Of a stretch of 64,000 nt of DNA, positions 9,177 to 17,641 are shown piece after piece (within the stretch, counting starts at the first letter, position 1; each line of letters starts with the position of its first letter). The translations under genes and the position numbers were made by a program. Origin of the DNA: Gemmataceae bacterium (lineage in GTDB: Bacteria; Planctomycetota; Planctomycetia; Gemmatales; Gemmataceae); assembly GCA_019636445.1 (NCBI GenBank), contig JAHBXO010000030.1, forward strand, positions 1-64,000. The letters are read 5' to 3'. The notes below the pieces were generated by a model. The model worked only from the letters and a program-made list of their open reading frames with translations, was not told where the DNA came from and searched no databases.

Positions 9177-11048
9177 TTACTCCGCCCACTTCACGAACGC
9201 TTCCATTGCGTAGTACTCGGGCAAGCCGAGGTCGTCGAAGGTCTGGGCGGTGCGCAGGTTGCGGTCCTCGGCGCGCTGCCAGAACTCGCGGCGGTCGGTG
9301 CCGCCGGGGAACATCGCCTGGTCCTTCTGCGACTGGTGGCGGAAGATCGATTGCTTTTTGCGCTCCAACACGTCCGGCGACAGCGGCACGGCCATCTCGA
9401 TCTCGTGCGGCTCCCACTCCTCCCACGCCCCCTTGTACAGCCAGACGTCGAACATCTGCTGGTTCTTGCGGACGCGGCGGACGGCCTCGTAGATCGCCTC
9501 GGCGCAGGTGCGGTGGGTGCCGTGTGGGTCGCTCAACTCGCCCGCGACGTAGATCTGATCCGGCTTCAGGCGCGTGAAGAGCTCGACGATGTCGTCGATG
9601 TCGCCGGGCTGGATCGGGTTCTTGTTGATGGTACCGGTGCGGTAGAAACGCAGGTTCATGAATTCGAGCTGCGTCGGCGGGATGCCGCAGGCGAGCGCGG
9701 CGGCGCGCGCCTCGGTGGCGCGGATCATCCCCTTGATCGCCAGCAGGTCCGGCGAGTCGGGCTGGCCCGGCTTCTTCTCGTCGAGGAACCGGTAAACACG
9801 CTCCTTGACGGTGCCGGCACTCGATTTTTCGCCGCCGTCGCCGAACGCCGACACGAACTCGTCCACGAAGTCGACGAAGCGCCGGGCGTCGTGGTCGAAG
9901 ACGGCGATGTTGCCGCTGGTCATGTACGCGATGTGGACGGCGTGCCCCTGCTCGACGAGGCGGATGATCGTGCCGCCCATGCTGATGACGTCGTCGTCGG
10001 GGTGCGGGCTGAAGACGAGGATGGTTTTTTTCTCGGTGCCCGCGGGGTAGTGCTGGATGGTGGCGAGCCGGTCGTGGAAGACCTGTTCGCCGATCTTGGC
10101 GGCCGGGCCTTTTTCGCGGAGCAGTTCGTACAGGTGGTGGTCGCGGAAGTCCTGATCGTTGAGCTTCTGAAGCCCTTTCTTGACGCTCAGCGAGAGGCCG
10201 ACGACAGCGCGGCGGACGGTCTCGGGCGTCCAGTCGCACGGGCCGACTTCCCAGGGGTGCTTGATCGCGGTCAGCTCGGCGGCGGCGGCGGAATCGAGGA
10301 CGAAGGTGGCGTTCGCGTGGTCCTGGAGGAAGCTGGCGGTGATGGCTTCGGTCGGCGGTTGTTCGAGGGCCTTGTAGGTGATGACGGCCTTGTGTTCGCC
10401 GAACGCCATCAGGAAGATGCGGCGCGCGTCGAGGATGCTGGCGACGCCCATGGTGATCGCCTGCGCCGGCACGTTCTCCTCGCCGAAGAACCCGCCGGCG
10501 GCGTCGCGGCGCGTGATGCTGTCGAGCGTGACGCTGCGGGTGCGGCTGTTGTGCGGGCTGCCCGGTTCGTTGAAGCCGATGTGACCGGTGCGCCCGATGC
10601 CGAGGATCTGGATGTCGATGCCCCCGGCGGCCTTGATCTTCTGCTCGTACTCGGCGCAGAAACCTTCGATCTCCTCCGGCTTGAGCGTGCCGTCGGGGAT
10701 GTGAATGTTCTCCCACTTGATGTTCACGTGGTTGAAGAACGTCTCGTGCATCCAGCGGAAATAGCTGTGCGGGTCTTCCTTCGGGATCGGGTAGTATTCG
10801 TCGAGGTTGAAGGTGACGACTTTGGAGAAGTCGAGCTTTTCCTCTTTGTGCAATCGGATGAGTTCGCGGTAAAGGCCGACGGGCGTGGAGCCGGTGGCGA
10901 GGCCGAGGACGGTGGGCTTGCCGGCGGCGTTGCGGGAGCGGATGAGCTTGTCGATTTCGCGGGCGACGAAGTTCGAGGCCGCCACGCTGGTGGGGAAGGC
11001 GATGGTGGGAACGCGGGTGTGCGGCAGGTGGTGGACCGTGGAAGCCAT
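9177..11048 (-). CDS. glucosamine-6-phosphate deaminase-like domain fused to a LmbE/PIG-L deacetylase domain
   Basis: 623 residues from ATG 11048 (MASTVHH); a longer frame upstream is proline/arginine-rich noise. Residues about 15-290 are NagB-like: ATGSTP (51-56), LDEYYPI with Asp83 (E. coli Asp72), and GRTGHIGFNE with His156 and Glu161 (His143, Glu148). Thr154 replaces the catalytic Asp141. Residues about 340-560 are LmbE/PIG-L: metal-binding HPDDD (349-353) and a DPHGTHRT histidine motif. NagB converts GlcN6P to Fru6P and ammonia; PIG-L enzymes remove acetyl groups from GlcNAc conjugates. The pairing suggests a two-step deacetylation/deamination of an amino sugar. Such fusions are known in Bacteroidetes and planctomycetes. 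Confidence 0.88.
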   Translation of the reverse strand: MASTVHHLPHTRVPTIAFPTSVAASNFVAREIDKLIRSRNAAGKPTVLGLATGSTPVGLYRELIRLHKEEKLDFSKVVTFNLDEYYPIPKEDPHSYFRWMHETFFNHVNIKWENIHIPDGTLKPEEIEGFCAEYEQKIKAAGGIDIQILGIGRTGHIGFNEPGSPHNSRTRSVTLDSITRRDAAGGFFGEENVPAQAITMGVASILDARRIFLMAFGEHKAVITYKALEQPPTEAITASFLQDHANATFVLDSAAAAELTAIKHPWEVGPCDWTPETVRRAVVGLSLSVKKGLQKLNDQDFRDHHLYELLREKGPAAKIGEQVFHDRLATIQHYPAGTEKKTILVFSPHPDDDVISMGGTIIRLVEQGHAVHIAYMTSGNIAVFDHDARRFVDFVDEFVSAFGDGGEKSSAGTVKERVYRFLDEKKPGQPDSPDLLAIKGMIRATEARAAALACGIPPTQLEFMNLRFYRTGTINKNPIQPGDIDDIVELFTRLKPDQIYVAGELSDPHGTHRTCAEAIYEAVRRVRKNQQMFDVWLYKGAWEEWEPHEIEMAVPLSPDVLERKKQSIFRHQSQKDQAMFPGGTDRREFWQRAEDRNLRTAQTFDDLGLPEYYAMEAFVKWAE

Positions 11049-11116
11049 AGGGTGTGCGTCTCCGGTGCGCGGGAGGGGTGTTGTAGGGCGCGGCGGTTGC
11101 GCGCGGGACGGGGAAG

Positions 11117-11566
11117 TCACGGGGCGATGGTTTGCCAGTCGGCCGCCGGGGCGAACCGCACGAGATGCGCCGGATTTCCGGTCGCGATGATCGCCGTCGG
11201 ATCGCTCAACGCGTGGGTCTGGGCGCAGAGGACCGTATCGCAATCCAAAGTTCGGTCGTGGGAAATCGGCTGCCCGATGTTCCGGGCATAGGCCCAAAGC
11301 TCGGCCGTGATCCGCATGGCGACCGTATTCAATGGCAAGTAGTTGAATTGAACAGCCAGCGCGTCGAGCGATTGGATACTGAGCGTTCGTCCGCCACGAA
11401 TCAGTTCGCGACGAACCTCGTAGTCAGCGATTTCGGGAATGACGACCGTGCATCCGCCCGCGATCAAAGCGGAGACCCATCTGCGGCAGGTTCGGACCGT
11501 CTGCGTGAGTTTCGGGTTCGCCAGGATACCGAGCGGAGTCGTGTCGAGAATTACGACTTTACTCAT
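11117..11566 (-). CDS. PIN-domain protein, VapC-like toxin candidate
   Basis: 149 residues. It opens with the PIN signature VVILDTTPLGIL (Asp8). Further acidic residues fit a metal-dependent RNase site: Glu45/Glu50 in 'IPEIADYEVRRE', and Asp108/Asp110 in 'HDRTLDCDTVLCAQ'. PIN toxins cleave tRNA or mRNA. Its start overlaps the stop region of the upstream 113-residue gene by 8 bp, a typical antitoxin-toxin junction. Whether it is toxic is inferred from family and context. Confidence 0.8.
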   Translation of the reverse strand: MSKVVILDTTPLGILANPKLTQTVRTCRRWVSALIAGGCTVVIPEIADYEVRRELIRGGRTLSIQSLDALAVQFNYLPLNTVAMRITAELWAYARNIGQPISHDRTLDCDTVLCAQTHALSDPTAIIATGNPAHLVRFAPAADWQTIAP

Positions 11567-11900
11567 CCTCGAATCCCCAATCCTTGAGGTTCACCGGACG
11601 GAACCACGGCTGTTTCCGATTCTCCTCCAATGCTTTTTGCAGATCGTAGCCTTCCGGGTCCTGCGTCTCGAACGGAGCCGCTCGGTCCATGGCGGCGAAC
11701 AACTCTTCGAGCGTCTTCGCGTCCTTGACCCCTTGCAGCGCCTCCTCGAGCGTTTGGGGCGGCGGGCGATCGATGGCCGGCGGTGGCGCGGCCGGATCCA
11801 CCACGCTCACCACCGCGCGCGTCGGTTCGGCGACGGCCAGCGGCGTCAGAAGCCGCACGGTACCGTCGGGTTCGATCATCGCTTCGGCCGTTCGCGTCAT
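11559..11900 (-). CDS. putative antitoxin partner of the PIN-domain protein
   Basis: 113 residues. The N-terminus (MTRTAEAMIEPDGTVRLL) resembles the short beta start of AbrB/VapB-like or DUF104-type antitoxins, which often read 'I.PDG.V.L'. The remainder is proline-rich then acidic, ending in a tail with 'WFRPVNLKDWGFEDE' that could bind the toxin. It lies directly upstream of and overlaps the PIN gene. Longer than classical VapB antitoxins (about 75-90 residues). Role is inferred from position and start motif. Confidence 0.6.
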   Translation of the reverse strand: MTRTAEAMIEPDGTVRLLTPLAVAEPTRAVVSVVDPAAPPPAIDRPPPQTLEEALQGVKDAKTLEELFAAMDRAAPFETQDPEGYDLQKALEENRKQPWFRPVNLKDWGFEDE

Positions 11901-12052
11901 GACGTCCTCCTCTCACCGTCATGGTATCCGACGGCGGGCGCCGTTCCCCGTCATTTTCCTCGCGCTCCCTTGCCTGCGCCTAGCGCGAAGTCCGAGAATA
12001 CCCGGATGGATCTTGAGCGACGGCGCGGTGCCGTCGGGAAGGGTGGCGGTTC

Positions 12053-12703
12053 ATGCGATTGGTGCTCGTCGGTGCGCCGGGCAGCGGCAAGGGAACGCAG
12101 GCCGAACTGCTCGTGCGACGGCACGGGTTGAAGGCCATTGGCACCGGGGACATCCTGCGCGCCGCCATCCGCGATCAGACGCCCGTCGGGCGGCAGGCCG
12201 AACCGATCCTCCGGCAGGGGCGCCTCGTGCCCGACCGCATCGTGAACGATCTGGTCGCCGAAGTCTTTCGCAATCCCGACCAACCCGGCGCGTTCGTGCT
12301 CGATGGCTATCCGCGCACGTATGCCCAGGCGATTGCGTTCGACGCGCTTCTGAACCTGCAGTTCATCAAGTTGGACGCCGTCGTTCACCTCGCCGTCAAG
12401 GACGACGAGGTCGTCCGCCGCATCAGCAGCCGAAGATGCTGCGGTGGCCCGAATTGCGGCGTTTGCTACAACCTGCTGGCGCGACCGCCGAAGAACGACG
12501 GTGTCTGTGATCGCTGCGGCGGCCCGCTGGTCATTCGCGACGACGATCGCGAAGAGACTGTCCGCCGCCGGCTTGTCGAATTCCATGCCAATACCGACCA
12601 ACTGATCGAGCATTACCGCCTGCGTGGACTGCTCCGCGAAATCTCGGCCATCGATCCGGTCGAAACCATTCACGCCAACATTCTCAAGGCCGTGAACCCC
12701 TAA
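12053..12703 (+). CDS. adk: adenylate kinase with a cysteine-rich (zinc-type) LID
   Basis: 216 residues. P-loop GAPGSGKGT (7-15), the AMP-binding 'TGDILRAAI' and 'LDGYPRT' blocks, and the LID arginines ('DDREETVRRRL') identify adenylate kinase, which interconverts ATP + AMP and 2 ADP. The LID carries CC..C..C (about 123-132) and CDRC (about 147-150), a variant of the structural zinc LID of Gram-positive enzymes; the extra Cys and altered spacing are unusual. It sits 20 bp upstream of map, an adk-map pairing common in ribosomal-protein operons, though no ribosomal genes are here. Confidence 0.93.
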   Translation: MRLVLVGAPGSGKGTQAELLVRRHGLKAIGTGDILRAAIRDQTPVGRQAEPILRQGRLVPDRIVNDLVAEVFRNPDQPGAFVLDGYPRTYAQAIAFDALLNLQFIKLDAVVHLAVKDDEVVRRISSRRCCGGPNCGVCYNLLARPPKNDGVCDRCGGPLVIRDDDREETVRRRLVEFHANTDQLIEHYRLRGLLREISAIDPVETIHANILKAVNP

Positions 12704-12723
12704 CCTTCCCCCGGAATGGAACC

Positions 12724-13605
12724 ATGTGGCACGTCGCTCGTGCCCTCCTGAACATGTTGCAACCCTCCAACTACCGCCCGACGGAATTGAAGTCCGTTCG
12801 CGAACTCGGCCTGATGCGCGAATCCGGCATCCTCGTGGCCCGCGCGCTCAAAATCTGTCGCGACCTCGCCAAACCCGGCACGCGCACCATCGAAATCGAT
12901 CGCGCGGTCGAGGCCTTTTACGCCTCGCACCAGGCCACGCCCCTGTTCAAGGGCTACCCCGGTCGCGTCCCCTTCCCCGCAAGCACCTGCCTCTCCGTCA
13001 ACGAGCAGGTCGTTCACGGCATCCCCGGCGACCGCGTCCTCAAGGATGGCGACCTCCTCAAGGTGGACACCGCCTGCAAATTCAACGGCTGGTGCGCCGA
13101 CCGCGCCATCACCATCCCCGTCGGCACGGTCCGCCCCGAACGCCTCCGTCTGGTCAAGGTGGCCGAAGAAACACTGCAAATCGTCATCGACGAACTCCCC
13201 CGCCGCAAATGGTGGAGCGAGATCGCCAGCCTCATGCAGAAACATGTGGAATCGTCCGGCTTCAGTGTCGTGACGCAATACGTCGGCCACGGCATCGGCC
13301 GCTCGATGCACGAAAACCCCCAGGTCCCCAACTTCGTCAACCGCGAAACCCGCAAGAACGACTTCAAACTCGTCCCGGGCCTCGTTCTCGCCGTCGAACC
13401 GATGGTCAACATGGGCCGCGAGGAAGTGAAGACGCTGCACGACCACTGGACGGTGGTGACGAAGGACGGCATGCCGAGCGTCCATGTCGAGCACACGCTC
13501 GCCATCGGGCCGGACGGCAAAGTCGTGGTCGTCACGTCCGACGACGGCGCCTTCGACGGCTGGACCTCGCCGGTCACCGCCCCGATGCCAGCGCCTGCGG
13601 CCTGA
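12724..13605 (+). CDS. map: methionine aminopeptidase, type I
   Basis: 293 residues. Metal ligands are all present: Asp115, Asp126 ('VDTACKFNGWCAD'), His189 ('GHGIGRSMHE'), Glu225 ('VEPM') and Glu256 ('VEHTL'). His98 in 'NEQVVHGIP' matches the substrate-binding histidine. The enzyme removes the initiator methionine from nascent proteins. No insertion of the type II kind. The first 10 residues (MWHVARALLN) may be extra if translation starts at the ATG at 12754. It is followed by accB after a short gap. Confidence 0.95.
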   Translation: MWHVARALLNMLQPSNYRPTELKSVRELGLMRESGILVARALKICRDLAKPGTRTIEIDRAVEAFYASHQATPLFKGYPGRVPFPASTCLSVNEQVVHGIPGDRVLKDGDLLKVDTACKFNGWCADRAITIPVGTVRPERLRLVKVAEETLQIVIDELPRRKWWSEIASLMQKHVESSGFSVVTQYVGHGIGRSMHENPQVPNFVNRETRKNDFKLVPGLVLAVEPMVNMGREEVKTLHDHWTVVTKDGMPSVHVEHTLAIGPDGKVVVVTSDDGAFDGWTSPVTAPMPAPAA

Positions 13606-13678
13606 CCCGCGAGAATCGCCGGTCTCGGTGTCCGTTCATATCCTGAAGCGAAATCATCCGTTGCGGAGGAAGCCGACC

Positions 13679-14164
13679 GTGGGGTCCGACAGCAAAGCCG
13701 GGTCGAATCGTCCTTTCGACACCAAGACGGTCGAATTCCTCGTCAAGCTCATGGCCGAGCAGGACCTGAGCGAAATCGACCTGCACGAAGGCGAGCACCG
13801 CATCCGCCTGCGCCGCGGCGGCCGCGTCGTTGCGACTGCACCAGTAGCCGTCGCCGCGCCGACACCCGTGGCCGCTCCCGCGACGCCGGTCGCGGCCGCC
13901 GTCCCCGCCGCACCGAAGGCGAATTATCACGAAATCAAATCGCCGATGGTCGGCACCTTCTACGCCAAGTCCAAGCCCGACGCCGACGACTACGTCAAGG
14001 TCGGCAGCCGCGTGAAGCCCGACAGCATCGTCTGCAAGCTCGAAGCCATGAAGCTCTTCAACGACCTCCTCGCCGAGTGCACCGGAACGATCGCCGAAGT
14101 GTGCGTCAAGAACGGCCAATCGGTCGAATTCGGCACCGTGCTGTTCCGAGTGGACCTCGGCTAA
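13679..14164 (+). CDS. accB: biotin carboxyl carrier protein of acetyl-CoA carboxylase
   Basis: 161 residues from a GTG at 13679 that follows GGAGGA by 8 bp. Residues 1-50 are the AccB helical start, 51-80 the usual Ala/Pro linker, and 84-161 the biotinyl domain with the biotin-accepting Lys125 in EAMKL. It carries the carboxyl group between biotin carboxylase and the transferase in fatty-acid synthesis. A longer in-frame reading from 13484 overlaps map and has no support. accC follows immediately across an inverted repeat. Confidence 0.95.
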   Translation: MGSDSKAGSNRPFDTKTVEFLVKLMAEQDLSEIDLHEGEHRIRLRRGGRVVATAPVAVAAPTPVAAPATPVAAAVPAAPKANYHEIKSPMVGTFYAKSKPDADDYVKVGSRVKPDSIVCKLEAMKLFNDLLAECTGTIAEVCVKNGQSVEFGTVLFRVDLG

Positions 14165-14242
14165 ATGCGGAATGCGGAATTCGGAATGCGGAATGAAATC
14201 CGCGTCGGGAATTCCGCATTCCGCATTCCGCATTCCGCATTT
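14163..14242. repeat. inverted repeat of GCGGAAT units between accB and accC
   Basis: Two 32-base arms (14163-14194 and 14211-14242) are almost perfectly complementary. Each is made of short tandem GGAATGC-type units, with a 16-base spacer. The 86-bp accB-accC gap is essentially this hairpin, ending 8 bp before the accC ATG, so it could modulate accC translation or protect mRNA ends. Confidence 0.85.
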
Positions 14243-14250
14243 GGTGAATC

Positions 14251-15600
<1,350 letters not shown>

Positions 15601-15621
15601 AATGAACTACAAACTGCGCCA

Positions 15622-16008
15622 TCACGGAATCGGTTGTCGGATGCGAATCGTCACGTTCGCCTGCGATCGCTTCACGACCACGATGAACGGTGGACGCAAT
15701 TCCGGATCGGCGGCCAACAACTGTTGAATGCTATCGATGGTCGGCAATGGTCCGACGTGTCCGGGACGCAGGTAGACGATTCCCACGAACTGCATCCCAC
15801 TTGGAATCGTCAAAGTTCCGAAATCGGCATCGTGAGTCAGTACGATTCGACCTTCGGACTGGGCGAACTGGAGAATTGCGGTGTCGCTAGCACTGGTCAA
15901 ACCCGCTTATTCGACATCGACGACGTCGAATCCTTCGGTTCGCAGGGATGCGTTCACGTCCGCATGGATATTCTGATCGGCGAGGATGGGGAACTCGCGG
16001 AGCTTCAC
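15622..16008 (-). pseudogene. DUF5615 PIN-like protein, interrupted by an in-frame TAA
   Basis: From a GTG at 16008, overlapping the DUF433 stop, the frame reads VKLREFPILADQNIH..GFDVVDVE, then TAA (15907-15909), then AGLTSASDTAILQFAQSEGRIVLTHDADFG onward to 15622. Across the stop this is one continuous DUF5615 protein (128 codons): 'LADQNI' with Asp11, the 'A-S-D..IL..A' helix and the 'LTHDADFG' acidic motif. DUF5615 is a PIN-like predicted RNase toxin, commonly behind a DUF433 antitoxin. The nonsense codon splits it; a TTG restart at 15900 would make only the C-terminal 92 residues, lacking Asp11. I therefore call it broken. Confidence 0.8.
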
Positions 16009-16232
16009 GGCGCACCGGCCGTCAGGTACAAGTCGTTCTTCAAAGTCCCGGCCGCGAAGAGCACGGCCTGACGGACATCGTCTTCCGAAAGGAAGGGATA
16101 GTTGCGGACGATCTCTGCGATCGAGCCTCCCGACGCGACCAGTTCGAGAATGAACTCCACGCTGATGCGCGTGCCTTTGATGATCGGCTTGCCGTTCAGA
16201 ACGTCGGGCTGCGATGTGATTCGGTCGAACAT
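16005..16232 (-). CDS. DUF433 family protein, antitoxin candidate
   Basis: 75 residues from ATG 16232 (MFDRITSQPDVLNGKPIIKGTRI); the GGAAAGG just upstream favours this over the ATG at 16256. The 'P.V..GKP.IKGTRISVEFILELVASG.S..EI...YP.L' pattern is DUF433, a winged-helix-like domain that is the usual upstream partner of DUF5615. Probably a DNA-binding antitoxin and repressor of its operon. The stop overlaps the GTG of the DUF5615 gene (GTGA). Confidence 0.88.
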   Translation of the reverse strand: MFDRITSQPDVLNGKPIIKGTRISVEFILELVASGGSIAEIVRNYPFLSEDDVRQAVLFAAGTLKNDLYLTAGAP

Positions 16233-16262
16233 GATTTTCCTTTCCCTCCTCGCCATTCTACG

Positions 16263-16541
16263 TCAACTCGCCGTGAACGTCGGTCGGCGTCCGAGGGCTA
16301 GCAGCGCCCGGGCGCGGAGCAGACTGAGCGATTCGCTCAGTTCCACGAGGGCCACCAGATCTTCTCGCTCTTCCGGAGACAATCGGCCTTCGTTGTTGCG
16401 ATCCATCAGGGATTGCAACTTGACGTCCATTCGCAGCGGCAAGCACAGGTCGGCGAACGACTGCACCAACTCCCGAGGCGCTTCCAGCATGGCGGTCACG
16501 GGGGACACCTCTGAGGCGGTCGGGAATCGGATGGACCTCAT
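16263..16541 (-). CDS. small acidic protein of unknown function, first gene of the DUF433 cassette
   Basis: 92 residues, predicted largely helical. The segment 'LPLRMDVKLQSLMDRNNEGRLSPEEREDLVALVELSESLSLLRARALLALG' resembles a family often found beside DUF433/DUF5615 and HNH genes in cyanobacteria and planctomycetes, with the pattern 'LM..NNEG.L...E...L..LV'. I know no function for it. It lies 30 bp upstream of the DUF433 start on the same strand, so the three genes look like one operon. Confidence 0.7.
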   Translation of the reverse strand: MRSIRFPTASEVSPVTAMLEAPRELVQSFADLCLPLRMDVKLQSLMDRNNEGRLSPEEREDLVALVELSESLSLLRARALLALGRRPTFTAS

Positions 16542-16586
16542 CGTTTCATTCTCTCAATAGCCCAAATCACAAACAAAGGGAAGGTG

Positions 16587-16628
16587 GACACCACCTTCAT
16601 CGAGCGCAGCCTGATGCCGGGGAAGTGA
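16587..16628 (+). repeat. direct repeat, right copy (duplicate of accC 3' end)
   Basis: Exact 42-bp copy of the end of accC including the stop codon. It lies outside any gene, so it is a scar rather than coding sequence. Together with 15559-15600 it brackets the minus-strand cassette. The rest of 16542-16802 shows no gene. Confidence 0.95.
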
Positions 16629-16802
16629 GACGGGCTGACTCGCTTCCGCCGCTCGATCGTTCGGTGTCCTGCCGATCGGCATATCCCGAACATTCGGTCG
16701 GATTGAACCTCCCGACGACTTCGACACATCACTTTCGAATCGTCATCCCTTTCGACGACTCGACCGGCCTGCGATAACGGAAGGTCCGAGCGAGGCCGAT
16801 CC

Positions 16803-17552
16803 ATGTGGCGATATCGATTCGTGAACGCGACCCCGGCACTGGTCGTCGTGCTGGCTGGGTTACTGACTCCGGTCTCCAGCCACGGCGCCGAACGCTATTT
16901 CCTCATCATGATGTCGTCGCAGCGGTCTCCGAAGAATCCGAATTTCTCGCATACTTTCGCCACGTTTGTTCGTGTGGATCCCGCGGCCCCCGGCACGATG
17001 GAGACTCGCACCATCAGCTGGATGCCCTGCACGGGGACGGTCCGCGTTCAGGCGCTTCGCCCGGAGTGTGGCCGCAACTACGGGCTGCACGAAACCGTGG
17101 AATGGGCGCTCCAGTCCGAACAACGCGTTTCGATCTGGGGACCCTACGAGATCGAACCGGAGCTTTATCATCGGGCCGATCGGCGATTCGAGGAACTCGA
17201 GCGCGGAACGATCCGCTACAAGACTTACGACGGGTTCCACCACAGCGAACGCGTGAGTAATTGCATTCACGCGGTCAGCACGATCAACCACCGGCACCGG
17301 CTACGGATCGCCAGCCCGGGCTGGGGCGATCTGGCGAGCTTCATCGTCCTGGAAACGATGATGCCTTCCATCGTCGATCGCCGGCGCACGCACGACTGGC
17401 TCATTCCGCTCTTGAAACTGGATCGTTACCCGATCGCCTATCGCAAAGCGTTGCCGCGATCGGTCCTTGCGGTCTCGTCGGGGATTCCACTTTTCGTGCG
17501 CGATGCGCGACCGTTTGTGAGCTACGGCCCGCCGCCGGTGCGCGGTCGTTGA
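16803..17552 (+). CDS. secreted protein of unknown function
   Basis: 249 residues. A signal peptide is visible (hydrophobic 'ATPALVVVLAGLLTPVSSHGA', about 9-29). The mature part starts 'ERYFLIMMSSQRSPKNPNFSHTFATFVRV', and has conserved-looking Cys76/Cys89-type residues and 'SNCIHAVSTI', suggesting one disulfide and an exported protein. I do not recognise a catalytic domain. ATG at 16803 is preceded by 'AGCGAGG'. It stands alone, converging with the PDZ gene. Confidence 0.65.
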   Translation: MWRYRFVNATPALVVVLAGLLTPVSSHGAERYFLIMMSSQRSPKNPNFSHTFATFVRVDPAAPGTMETRTISWMPCTGTVRVQALRPECGRNYGLHETVEWALQSEQRVSIWGPYEIEPELYHRADRRFEELERGTIRYKTYDGFHHSERVSNCIHAVSTINHRHRLRIASPGWGDLASFIVLETMMPSIVDRRRTHDWLIPLLKLDRYPIAYRKALPRSVLAVSSGIPLFVRDARPFVSYGPPPVRGR

Positions 17553-17641
17553 ACCGTGACCCGACACCCGATGCGTATGAGCCAGGGATGCCAGGATCGC
17601 GCATGCAAGGCATCCGCGAACTTCGTTCCGTTATCTCATCT

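Noticed and set aside
9141..11291. 716-residue plus-strand frame opposite the NagB-LmbE gene
   Set aside because: Val/Asp/Gly-rich shadow; the minus-strand protein has clear catalytic motifs.
14163..14242. Possible CRISPR-like short repeat array
   Set aside because: Units are 7-8 bp, directly adjacent and arranged as two inverted arms without spacers.
15622..15900. Separate 92-residue gene starting at TTG 15900
   Set aside because: It is the C-terminal part of a DUF5615 protein; the upstream part lies in the same frame beyond a single TAA, so one broken gene is the simpler reading.
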